From an uncultured Acidimicrobiales bacterium (GTDB lineage Bacteria > Actinomycetota > Acidimicrobiia > Acidimicrobiales > UBA10347), in contig CALLPT010000219.1 of the NCBI GenBank assembly GCA_938015575.1, positions 1 through 32,260 of the forward strand: 32,260 nt of DNA, in the 5' to 3' direction. The notes beneath the pieces were generated by a model. The model had not been told where the DNA came from. It ran no database searches and saw nothing but the letters and a program-made list of their open reading frames with translations. Made by a program: the position numbers and the translations under genes. Of this stretch, positions 18,801-26,291 are shown in pieces; positions within the stretch are counted from its first letter, which is position 1, and every line of letters begins with the position of its first letter.

Positions 18801-19002
18801 CGGTCGACAGCTGACCGTCGGTGACATTCTCCCAGTACTGACCGGCGTCGTCGCTCTTCCACACACCGCCCGCGCACGCGCCGAAGTAGAACACGTTCGG
18901 GCGATCAGGGTCTGCCGAGACAGCAACGACTCGCCCACCGCGAGTCGGCCCGATACAGCGGTAGCGGACTTGGCTCAGCAGCTTCGGATCAACAGTGGCC
19001 AC
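15853..19002 (-). CDS. large BNR/WD40-like (sortilin/VPS10-type, 'glycosyl hydrolase'-annotated) repeat protein
   Basis: 1049 aa; many S-DxGxxW repeats (GGVWKSDDAGQYWENV, GVYKSTDAGKNWQHM, GLYRSSDGGKTWDLV, GLWRSLDGGDTWTDI, GLYRSDDHGDTWTKV). Confidence 0.9.
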   Translation of the reverse strand: MATVDPKLLSQVRYRCIGPTRGGRVVAVSADPDRPNVFYFGACAGGVWKSDDAGQYWENVTDGQLSTAAIGALAVAPSDGNVIYAGTGEATIRIDVTHGDGVYKSTDAGKNWQHMGLPESRHIGRIEVHPNDPDTVYVAALGHSAKDNPDRGLYRSSDGGKTWDLVLHVSEGAGAIDVSIDPTNPRIVYAAMWQARRNFWSINSGGPDSGLWRSLDGGDTWTDISTNAGMPDGTLGKIGVSASAAQPGRVFALVEAEFRKRGLYRSDDHGDTWTKVSSKPDLCWRPWYYMHVEAHPTEADTVFVMNASAWKSIDGGKNFDEFHTPHGDNHGLWIDPKNPDRMIGCDDGGAWVSLNAGSSWSTIYNQLTAQFYHVAVDDEFPYTVYGTQQDNSSIAVPSQTGKGAINWGDCYPPGTAESGYIAPKPGDPDIVYVGAIGSSPGGGEALQRFDKKTGQVQLVSIWPEGYHDGATAEVRFQWTYPIVFSPQDPNTLYACGNKVFRTKDEGHSWDEISPDLTYADPDTLGVSGPLTMDTAGAEMYATIFSFIASAHRPGSLMAGSDDGRVHVSADDGGTWTDVTPAGLEKFSQITMLAESPHHDGTVYMTVARHKNGDYAPYVWKTSDFGETWSRIDAGLPDGQFCRVVREDPTKPGLLYVGTELGLWVSFDDGAHWQSLQCNLPVTPVYDLVVKDTDMIVATHGRSFWILDDLTQLHQAHDDLLSASAHLFTPRDAVRTPPDLFADFWGSKGGKNYHVTIGQNATFYLEEDETGYQRKRVIDGGTDADRGVRVTYWLGEEPEAPITLSFLDAGGELIESFTSDRPEAEEDRDGRYATASAGMNVFQWEMRHPAGPKMVDTEFHGRPKGPLCVPGTYQVRLEVGDASMTESFQLLRDPRVETPVEDLEAQRDLLLQVQGKLGELVECVNGIRLMKKQVAGWQDRLDSETHAEILSAGESLVERLDAIESELVQREFTTRGDTLNYREKLFERMAGLPPVVGSADKPPTTQSFTVYDKVAGQIDEQLGAYSSLRETDLAALNDMLAELDMGIIGA

Positions 19003-19074
19003 GATTCCCCCTGGAGTAGTCAGGCCCTGAAACTAGCCGCTCACCTACCGCCCGTCCTCGCTGGTCGCGACGGT

Positions 19075-19470
19075 TCATTCCGCCGTAACCGACGAGGCGA
19101 ACAGGGCAGCTGCAGCAGCCGAGTCGAGATACTCGTCGGATCGCCTGATCAAGCCGTCGTCATCGAACTGCACGACGACACAGATGTCGATGCGGACCTG
19201 ACGTCCGTCGGGCTTGGTGAAGACCGCGTCGTGCATTTCGGTCGCCGAGTCGATGCCATACACGCGCCGAACGTTCTCGTAGCGGAGTTGGGTGCCGTCG
19301 GCGGTGAACGCGGGCAGCGCGACCATTGCCTGTTCCTTGGTCAGCTCGCGGCCGACGTTCTGGCGCAGGACAGCATCGGCGGCGAAGAAGCTGGCGAAGC
19401 GCTCCCAATCCCCTCGCTCGGCTGCACCGAAGAGGTCATCTAGGACGGTTGCGATTTGTTCGGAGCCCAT
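19075..19470 (-). CDS. nuclear transport factor 2 / SnoaL-like family protein
   Basis: MGSEQIATVLDDLFGAAERGDWERFASFFAADAVLRQNVGRELTKEQAMVALPAF; ORF start 19488, ATG 19470 preferred. Confidence 0.75.
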   Translation of the reverse strand: MGSEQIATVLDDLFGAAERGDWERFASFFAADAVLRQNVGRELTKEQAMVALPAFTADGTQLRYENVRRVYGIDSATEMHDAVFTKPDGRQVRIDICVVVQFDDDGLIRRSDEYLDSAAAAALFASSVTAE

Positions 19471-19524
19471 GGCCCGACCGTACGACACTGCGAAACAGCT
19501 CGCGACACCCAGCCCGGCACCCGA

Positions 19525-21129
19525 TCAGGAACTGATCGGGGCCTCGAACCGTACGCACCACCCGTACTCGAACAGCTCGCCGGCACTGCACAGCGCGGCA
19601 CCGGCGATCTCGACGATGATTTCGCACTCGTCACCGATCAAGGTCCCCATCGCACAGATCCGGTCGGCACCGAACGCGGACACACAGCGCCCGGCTTCGA
19701 GGCTCGATCCAACGGGACAGGTTGAAACCGGGGCCGCGGCGGGCGTCGACACAGCGCACAGCAACTGAGGCGACTCGGAACCTTCGGAAGCATCGGTCTC
19801 CGCCGTCTCAGATTCCGCCTCGACCAAGATGCCTTCGGCGCACTCGGGCTCGGGCATGACCTCGACGAAGCAGCTCGTGCCGACGAGCATCTCGCCCGGC
19901 GGGCACTGGAACGGAGCCGGCGCGGCCGCAGCCTCGCGGGCACAGTCGCTGCCGTTCCAGGCAAAGTTGGCCGGACAGGTGGCGGGCACGACGAACGTGC
20001 AGTCACCACGCTGGCCGGTGAGCGAGCAGATGACCTCGACGATCGGAGGGGACCCGCAGATTCGAGAATCCTTGGTGTTCTGGCAGCCGCCGATCGGCTG
20101 GCAGCGTCCGTCGTTCAACACGGTGTCGGTCGGACACGACGTTCGCTTCTCGGTCGGCGCCGATTGCGCGCAACCACCGCTCACGGGTGTCCCCGAGCTA
20201 CAGGTGCCGGCAACGACGATGGTGCATCGCCCGTCGGTCACGGCCCCGCCGGTGCAACTCAGTTCGCCGCCTTGCGCGGGCGCCTGTTCCACGCGACAAA
20301 GATCGTCGACGAGTTCGCCGTCGACACACACCAGCTTGGCCACCAAGGTCCGGACACACCGCTGGCCCGAGAGAACCGCACCGGTGGGACAAGGAGGAAC
20401 CGCGGGCCTAGGCGCCGAACGAACGAAACACACGAACCCGCTTTGCTCGGCGGTCCCCGGACACGACGCGACGGCATCAACCCGTTTGAAGCATTGGGTA
20501 GCGTCGCCGCCCGTCTCGCCACGAAGCATGCCGGCTTGAGCAAGGCACGCGGCCGATCGGGCGCTGTTGGCAACCGGGCGTGCGATGCGACAATCCCCGT
20601 TGACGAGCAAACCGTCGCGGCAACGAGCGGAGGGAACCGAATCGTTCGGGTCCCCGGCGGCCCCGACCTCGGGATCGGACCCTCCGTCCGTCGCCGCCGG
20701 CTCCGCCGGCGGTTCAGTATCGTCGATTTCTGCCGTCGGCGCTGGCGAAACAGGCTCGGCTTGTGGCGCTTGCTCGCTAGGCGCTGCCAACGGGTCCGAC
20801 GTGGGCTCGCCCGCCTCGGCGCTCGCTTCGGGATCGATCGGCGCAGCGATCCCGACTGGGGCCTCGGTATCAGGTGGCGCGCTCTGGTCGGTGGTGAGGC
20901 TCAGGAGTATCGCCACGGTTGCCGCTGCGGCCAGCGTGACGACCACCGCGACCGCGAGAAATGGACGGTGGCCCGCACCGGACCACCGCCCCCGCCATCC
21001 CCTGTAGAACAGGAGGGGCGAACTTGCCGCCACCGTGGCGGGATTAAAAACCGGCCACCCGGCGAGTTCGGCGGAGAGCACCTGGCCGTAGTCCGCCAGG
21101 CGCTGTTCGAGCTCGGTCGACTCAGTCAC
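19525..21129 (-). CDS. single-pass membrane protein with Cys-rich extracytoplasmic repeats; putative sigma-factor partner
   Basis: 534 aa; N-terminal LEQRLADYGQVLSAEL, TM FLAVAVVVTLAAAATVAILLSL, Pro/Ala/Glu-rich linker, then about 15 Cys-pair modules (e.g. CRDGLLVNGDC, CPTGAVLSGQRC, CVDGELVDDLC, CPPGEMLVGTSC). GTG start overlaps sigma stop (GTGA). Confidence 0.8.
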   Translation of the reverse strand: MTESTELEQRLADYGQVLSAELAGWPVFNPATVAASSPLLFYRGWRGRWSGAGHRPFLAVAVVVTLAAAATVAILLSLTTDQSAPPDTEAPVGIAAPIDPEASAEAGEPTSDPLAAPSEQAPQAEPVSPAPTAEIDDTEPPAEPAATDGGSDPEVGAAGDPNDSVPSARCRDGLLVNGDCRIARPVANSARSAACLAQAGMLRGETGGDATQCFKRVDAVASCPGTAEQSGFVCFVRSAPRPAVPPCPTGAVLSGQRCVRTLVAKLVCVDGELVDDLCRVEQAPAQGGELSCTGGAVTDGRCTIVVAGTCSSGTPVSGGCAQSAPTEKRTSCPTDTVLNDGRCQPIGGCQNTKDSRICGSPPIVEVICSLTGQRGDCTFVVPATCPANFAWNGSDCAREAAAAPAPFQCPPGEMLVGTSCFVEVMPEPECAEGILVEAESETAETDASEGSESPQLLCAVSTPAAAPVSTCPVGSSLEAGRCVSAFGADRICAMGTLIGDECEIIVEIAGAALCSAGELFEYGWCVRFEAPISS

Positions 21130-21683
21130 GATGCGGCTCCCAACTCGGTCCGCAGGCGAGCCATGCCCCGGTGCACCCGGTTGCGGACGCCGTGCAGTTC
21201 CAGGTCCATGAGCTCAGCAACCTCGCGATAGGTCCACTGAAAACAGTGGACGAGAACGACAGTGGTGCGTTGCTCCTCGTCGAGTAGCGCCAAAGCGTTG
21301 GCGAGTCCAGGCTCGACCCAAGGCTGCTGATCGTCGGTGTTCTCGCTCGGGTAGCGCACGGATTCTCGACTCCAACGCAGCAGCCGCCGGGACTTGCTCT
21401 GGCCTACCCGGAACAGGTAGCCGGCCGGGTTCTCCATGCCCTCGAGCCGATCCCGATGCTCCCACGCCCAAGCCAGCGTTTCCGAGGTCACCTCGCGGCC
21501 GACTTCGGCTCCGTAGCGGGCCAAGAACGCCGTGCTCAGCCGCTTCTCAAGATCGTGAACGTCGAGCAGGCCAAGCTGGCTGGCTTCGGATTTTTGGCGC
21601 GTACGACGACGACGAGAAGAGGCTGCAGAAAGATGGCCGCGGGCTTCCCGAGCATGGAAATGAAGAGGAAACACCGCAGCCAC
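21126..21683 (-). CDS. ECF-type sigma-70 family RNA polymerase sigma factor
   Basis: FLARYGAEVGREVTSETLAWAWEHRDRLEGMENPAGYLFRVGQSKSRR...LALLDEEQRTTVVLVHCFQWTYREVAELMDLELHGVRNRVHRGMARLRTEL; sigma region 2/4 pattern. Start codon uncertain (GTG at 21683 as given). Confidence 0.85.
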   Translation of the reverse strand: MAAVFPLHFHAREARGHLSAASSRRRRTRQKSEASQLGLLDVHDLEKRLSTAFLARYGAEVGREVTSETLAWAWEHRDRLEGMENPAGYLFRVGQSKSRRLLRWSRESVRYPSENTDDQQPWVEPGLANALALLDEEQRTTVVLVHCFQWTYREVAELMDLELHGVRNRVHRGMARLRTELGAAS

Positions 21684-21739
21684 GCACTGCTAGACCCCTC
21701 ACTGGGCGATTTGTCTCAAGATTTCTGAAACTTTTTTGG

Positions 21740-22381
21740 TCAGGGCGAACCGAGGACAGCGGCGACGAGATGTACCCGCGGTGTGTCGCCCCCGTTGAGC
21801 GCGGTGTGATACGCCCGCGTGTCCGTGAAATAGACACTGCCGTCGGCGGGCAGATGCGTGCAGTGATGGTTGACCACGAACAGGCATCCCGGGTTGGTGT
21901 GGATAGGCACGTGGATACGCGGCTCTGGATCGCGGTGCCAGGAGTTTGCGTTGAACGGCTGCTTCAGGTTGATCCGGACCCGCCCGATCGTCGTTACGGA
22001 TCGAAGCAGCTCGACGACCTCGGCGATGTAGGTGTCGCCAAACTCGGGAACCAGCTCGCTGTAGGCGTGTTCATCGACCAGAGGATCACGAGCGATCTCT
22101 TCGTAGCGGTCATCGGGCCGGATCCAGAAGCGTCCGGAGAGGTCGACCGCCTCGCGCCCCGCGGTTCCGGGACGCCGGGTCACGGGCAATACGCCGAATC
22201 CCCATTCGCCGTAGGTCGTGTCGTAGTCGAGCCGATCGAGGACCTGGTCGAGCGATGCTCGCAGACGGGCGAGGTCGATCGATACGTCGAGTCGCCGCAC
22301 ACCTGGGCCGGCGACGAACTCGGTCACCGACGTCGCATCGGGTGCCGGGCTCTCCCAGGGAGCGGCGGTCACGTCGCTCAT
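21740..22381 (-). CDS. aspartyl/asparaginyl beta-hydroxylase-like (2OG-Fe(II)) oxygenase-fold protein
   Basis: MSDVTAAPWESPAPDATSVTEFVAGPGVRRLDVS...GRVRINLKQPFNANSWHRDPEPRIHVPIHTNPGCLFVVNHHCTHLPADGSVYFTDTRAYHTALNGGDTPRVHLVAAV; HRD ... H...R/H arrangement. Confidence 0.72.
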   Translation of the reverse strand: MSDVTAAPWESPAPDATSVTEFVAGPGVRRLDVSIDLARLRASLDQVLDRLDYDTTYGEWGFGVLPVTRRPGTAGREAVDLSGRFWIRPDDRYEEIARDPLVDEHAYSELVPEFGDTYIAEVVELLRSVTTIGRVRINLKQPFNANSWHRDPEPRIHVPIHTNPGCLFVVNHHCTHLPADGSVYFTDTRAYHTALNGGDTPRVHLVAAVLGSP

Positions 22382-22941
22382 CGGGTGGCTACGGCGACGA
22401 GATAGTCGCTGTCGCTGGTCCATGGATCGGCGTCCCACGTCGCGAAGCGCTCGAGTGGTGTCAACCCCGCGTCGCGACACCAGGCATCCCACTCATCGGC
22501 TGAAACACCGCGTCCGAGCGAGAACCCGGCGATCAGATGACCACCGTTTCGGACATGGCGGGCGGCCCCCGACACCACGGCCGCTTCGGTCCCTGGCTGT
22601 ACGAACAAGATGATGTTGCCGGCCATCACCACGGCGTCGAAGGTGCGCCCGAGATCGAGTGCGGCAAGATCCGACTGCACCCAGTCCAGTTCGGGGGCTT
22701 TCGTCGACGCCTCGGCGAGCATCGATGCATCGAGATCCGTGCCTACGGCCTCGCCGCCGCGGCGAGCGAACTCGATGGCGACGCGACCGGTGCCGCATCC
22801 GGCGTCGAGCACGCTTGCCGGCCGGTACCGCTGCACGAAGTCGACCTCGCCGTGAGGAGTCTGACCAAGCTCCTCCATGCGTTTCCAGGCGGTGTCGTAG
22901 GTTCCCGCTCGCTTGCCATCCCATCGCGATGCACCAGTCAC
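22378..22941 (-). CDS. class I SAM-dependent methyltransferase
   Basis: RYRPASVLDAGCGTGRVAIEFARRGGEAVGTDLDASMLAEASTKAPELDWVQSDLAALDLGRTFDAVVMAGNI; motif I and downstream motifs. GTG start at 22941; stop overlaps next start (ATGA). Confidence 0.9.
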   Translation of the reverse strand: MTGASRWDGKRAGTYDTAWKRMEELGQTPHGEVDFVQRYRPASVLDAGCGTGRVAIEFARRGGEAVGTDLDASMLAEASTKAPELDWVQSDLAALDLGRTFDAVVMAGNIILFVQPGTEAAVVSGAARHVRNGGHLIAGFSLGRGVSADEWDAWCRDAGLTPLERFATWDADPWTSDSDYLVAVATR

Positions 22942-23011
22942 GGTTCGCAGCGTATTGCCGACGGTCCCCGGCCCGCTTGGAGCGGGGCGGGGAAACTTGG
23001 GAGGGTGGAGG

Positions 23012-23737
23012 ATGCTTCGTCTTCGCCAGATCGCGTTGGTCGCTCGAGACCTGCGCCCCGTTGAACAGGTCATCTGCGACCAACTCGGCCTCGAGGTCTG
23101 TTACCGAGACCCCGGCTTGACACATTTCGGATTGCGCCACGGCCTGTACGCCATCGGGGATCACATCCTCGAAGTCGTGGTTCCGAAGCAACCGGGCACG
23201 ACGGCGGAGCGGTTCCTCGACCGCCGCGGCGGTGACGGGGGCTACATGGTGATCCTGCAGACCGACGATGTGGCCGGCGAAAAGGCGAGAATCGAGGCAG
23301 CCGGAATTCGCATCGTGCACGAGGGAGGCACCAAGGGCGTGACCGCCGACGGCGGCACGGCTTCGATCCACGGCATCCACATGCACCCCAAGGATGTCGG
23401 TGGCGCGATCTTGTCGATCGACCAGTCCGATCCGCCCGAGAGCTGGGGTTGGGCCGGCTACGACTGGGAGTACCACAGCCTCGACGGCGTCGTGAGCGAC
23501 CTGGTGGCCGTCGACATTCAGGCCGACGATCCGGCGGCGATGGCCGACCGGTGGGCGGTCGCGGTTGGGCGGCCGGTGCACGACGGCGTGATGACGCTCG
23601 ACGATGCCGAGATCCGATTTGTCGAGGCGACCGATGGGCGCGGTGACGGGCTCGCCGCTGCCGACCTGGTCGCAACAGACCGAAGCCGCGCTGGTGAGAC
23701 GCTCACCTTGTGCGGCACCGACTTCCGGCTGGTCTGA
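23012..23737 (+). CDS. VOC (glyoxalase/bleomycin-resistance) family protein
   Basis: MLRLRQIALVARDLRPVEQVICDQLGLEVCYRDPGLTHFGLRHGLYAIGDHILEVVVPKQPGTTAERFLDRRGGDGGYMVILQTDD; ATG 23012 within ORF 22913. Confidence 0.87.
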   Translation: MLRLRQIALVARDLRPVEQVICDQLGLEVCYRDPGLTHFGLRHGLYAIGDHILEVVVPKQPGTTAERFLDRRGGDGGYMVILQTDDVAGEKARIEAAGIRIVHEGGTKGVTADGGTASIHGIHMHPKDVGGAILSIDQSDPPESWGWAGYDWEYHSLDGVVSDLVAVDIQADDPAAMADRWAVAVGRPVHDGVMTLDDAEIRFVEATDGRGDGLAAADLVATDRSRAGETLTLCGTDFRLV

Positions 23738-23740
23738 GCA

Positions 23741-24598
23741 ATGACGGACACCACGCCAGAGACGACCGACTGGACCCGGGTGCGATACGACGTACCCGTC
23801 GAGCGAGTCGCTCGCATCACACTCGCCCGCCCCGAGGCGGCGAATGCCCAGGACTATCTGATGCTCACCGAGCTCAACCAGGCGTTCGACCGAGCAATCG
23901 CCGACGAGGACATCCGGGTGATCGTGTTGGCCGCCGACGGCAAGCACTTCTCGTCGGGCCACGATCTCGGCGAGATCAACCCGGACATGGATGCACTGCC
24001 GACGATCGGCACGCAATGCCACTTCGATGCCCCAGGAGCCGAGGGTTACATGGCGCGAGAAGCCGAGATGTACATCGGCCTGTGCTGGCGCTGGCGGAAT
24101 CTGTCGAAGCCGACGATCGCCTCGGTGCAGGGCAAGGTCATCGCCGGTGGCCTGATGCTGGTCTGGCCCATGGACCTGATCGTGTGCTCCGACGATGCGA
24201 CCTTCTCGGACCCGGTCGTTGCTCTGGGCGTGAACGGTCACGAGTACTTCGTGCACCCCTACGAGGCCGGCGCGCGCCTGGCCAAGGACATGTTGTTCAC
24301 GGGCCGAGCGATCGGCGCGCACGAGGCTTTGCAGCATGGCATGGTCAACCGCGTCGTGGCTCGCGACGATCTCGAATCCGAGACGCTCGCGCTGGCATCA
24401 CACATTGCCCGGCGTCCCATGTTCGGTCTGACCCTCGCCAAGCAGTCGGTCAACAATTCCCAAGAGGCAATGGGTATGTACACGGCGTTGCAGTCGGCGT
24501 TCGGCTTGCACCATGTCGCGCACAGCCACAACCGCCTGAAGTTCGACGGTTGGTTCATTGACCCCGAGGGGCCACAGATCATTCGCGACGAAGCCTGA
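23741..24598 (+). CDS. enoyl-CoA hydratase family protein
   Basis: 285 aa; RITLARPEAANAQDYLMLTELNQAFDRAIADEDIRVIVLAADGKHFSSGHDLGEI crotonase signature. Confidence 0.93.
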   Translation: MTDTTPETTDWTRVRYDVPVERVARITLARPEAANAQDYLMLTELNQAFDRAIADEDIRVIVLAADGKHFSSGHDLGEINPDMDALPTIGTQCHFDAPGAEGYMAREAEMYIGLCWRWRNLSKPTIASVQGKVIAGGLMLVWPMDLIVCSDDATFSDPVVALGVNGHEYFVHPYEAGARLAKDMLFTGRAIGAHEALQHGMVNRVVARDDLESETLALASHIARRPMFGLTLAKQSVNNSQEAMGMYTALQSAFGLHHVAHSHNRLKFDGWFIDPEGPQIIRDEA

Positions 24599-25165
24599 TC
24601 AGCGCGCGGCCATCTGCACAAGAGTGAGCGGTCCCGCCGCTACCTCTACATCTGGTGAGACCCGAGCGAGCAGAAGCGCGCCTTCGAGTGCCGCCACGAA
24701 GCCGTGTGCAAAGTCCCGGGCAGCTAGATCCGATCGCAGTTCACCGTCGACCTGGCCGCGCTCGACCGTGGCCTGGACCCACACGAGCTGATCGTCGAAG
24801 AAGGCAGCGATGCGCTTGCGCACCGGTGGCGCGGTGTCTTCCCAGTCGGCAGTAAGTGCACCGCAGAGGCAAAACCTGCCGTCGCGAGCGGGGGCCGTGA
24901 ACGCCGTGACATAGGCGTTGAGTCGCTCGATCGCCGATCCCGTCGAGAGGGTCGCAACGGTCGTCTCGAACCCGGCGATGTAGTCGGTCACCGCTGCGGC
25001 GATGAGATCGTCTTTGCGGCGGAAGTGGTGGTGCAACGAGGGGGCTCGCACGCCGAGTCGCTTGGCCAGCTGGTTGAAGCTGAAGGACGTGCCTTCGGTT
25101 TGCATCGCGATCGTCGCTTCTTGGATCAACTCAGCGCGCAGATTGCGGCCGGTAGGGCGTGCCAT
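24599..25165 (-). CDS. TetR family transcriptional regulator
   Basis: 188 aa; LRAELIQEATIAMQTEGTSFSFNQLAKRLGVRAPSLHHHFRRKDDLIAAAVTDYI N-terminal HTH. Confidence 0.92.
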   Translation of the reverse strand: MARPTGRNLRAELIQEATIAMQTEGTSFSFNQLAKRLGVRAPSLHHHFRRKDDLIAAAVTDYIAGFETTVATLSTGSAIERLNAYVTAFTAPARDGRFCLCGALTADWEDTAPPVRKRIAAFFDDQLVWVQATVERGQVDGELRSDLAARDFAHGFVAALEGALLLARVSPDVEVAAGPLTLVQMAAR

Positions 25166-25171
25166 GCCACG

Positions 25172-25195
25172 AGAGTCTAGTAGTAGCTAGACTCT
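25172..25195. promoter_or_regulatory. probable TetR-family operator in divergent promoter region
   Basis: AGAGTCTAG-TAGTAG-CTAGACTCT: perfect 9-bp inverted repeat with 6-nt spacer in the 34-bp gap between tetR-like gene and amine oxidase. Confidence 0.78.
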
Positions 25196-25199
25196 GTGC

Positions 25200-26291
25200 G
25201 TGGATGAGGTGGAGTTTGACGACGTTGACGTCGCGGTGATCGGCGCAGGCATTGCCGGCGTCGCGGTGGCCGACGCGGTGGAGCGCTCCGGCCGTTCGGT
25301 GCGTCTGTTCGAGGCACGCGATCGCGTGGGCGGACGACTCCTCGCCCACCGCCACGGCGAACATCGCCTGGATCTGGGCGCGACTTGGTTCTGGCCGAAC
25401 GAGCTCCGGGTGCAGGCGCTCGCTAAACGGCTCGACCTGCGACTCCACAGCCAGCACCTGGACGGCGACGCCTTGTTCCACCAACCGGGTGCGGCGCAAC
25501 GGATCGACGGCAATCCACTCGACACGCCGTCGGGACGTTTCACCGACAGCGCCCAAGACCTGGTCGAGCGCCTCGCCGGCGAGCTCGCAGCTGGCACGCT
25601 TCGACTCGCGACACCGGTGCGTCGGATCCGCACGGCGGCCGACTCTGGGCGACTGCAGGTTGACCATGCCTACGGGACGACGACGGCGCGCCATGTCGCA
25701 CTCGCACTCCCACCAGCGCTGGCCGTGGCAGCGATCGATTTCGAGCCGGGGCTTCCCGAGCGCCTGCGCGGCCTGGCGGAGATCACGCCGGTATGGATGG
25801 GCGCCATCGCCAAGGTCGTCGCGGTGTACGGCACACCGTTCTGGCGAGACGAGGGTCTTGCGGGTGCTGCAATCAGTCACCTCGGGCCGATGCGCGAGAT
25901 TCACGACATGAGCGGACCAAGCGGTTCACCTGCAGCCCTCTTCGGCTTCGCTCCCACTGCAGCTGGCGAGCCGGCCGCGACCGCCGACGCGTGCCTGACC
26001 CAATTGGTCGAGCTGTTCGGCCACCGCGCCGCCGACCCGATCGACATCGTCGTACACGACTGGCGAGCCGAAGAATGGACCTCCCCACCCGGTGTCGAAC
26101 AGCTCGCGTCGTATCAGACGTTTGGCCATCCCATGTACGGCGACCCAGCGCTCGACGGACGACTGCACTGGTGCTCGACCGAGACAGCGACCGAAGCGCC
26201 CGGCCACATCGAAGGCGCCCTCGCCGCGGCCGAACGTGCCGTCGCCGCAATCCTCTCCACGACCCCACCGCTAGCAAAGGAAGCACGATGA
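25200..26291 (+). CDS. FAD-dependent amine oxidase/NAD(P)-binding oxidoreductase
   Basis: 363 aa, GTG start; DVAVIGAGIAGVAVADAVERSGRSVRLFEARDRVGGRLLAHRHGEHRLDLGATWFWP Rossmann GxGxxG plus GGR motif; C-terminal GRLHWCSTETATEAPGHIEGALAAAERA. Confidence 0.92.
   Translation: MDEVEFDDVDVAVIGAGIAGVAVADAVERSGRSVRLFEARDRVGGRLLAHRHGEHRLDLGATWFWPNELRVQALAKRLDLRLHSQHLDGDALFHQPGAAQRIDGNPLDTPSGRFTDSAQDLVERLAGELAAGTLRLATPVRRIRTAADSGRLQVDHAYGTTTARHVALALPPALAVAAIDFEPGLPERLRGLAEITPVWMGAIAKVVAVYGTPFWRDEGLAGAAISHLGPMREIHDMSGPSGSPAALFGFAPTAAGEPAATADACLTQLVELFGHRAADPIDIVVHDWRAEEWTSPPGVEQLASYQTFGHPMYGDPALDGRLHWCSTETATEAPGHIEGALAAAERAVAAILSTTPPLAKEAR

Noticed and set aside
22493-24337. 614-aa minus-strand ORF
   Set aside because: Crosses VOC, enoyl-CoA hydratase and methyltransferase genes in a wrong frame; no domain pattern.
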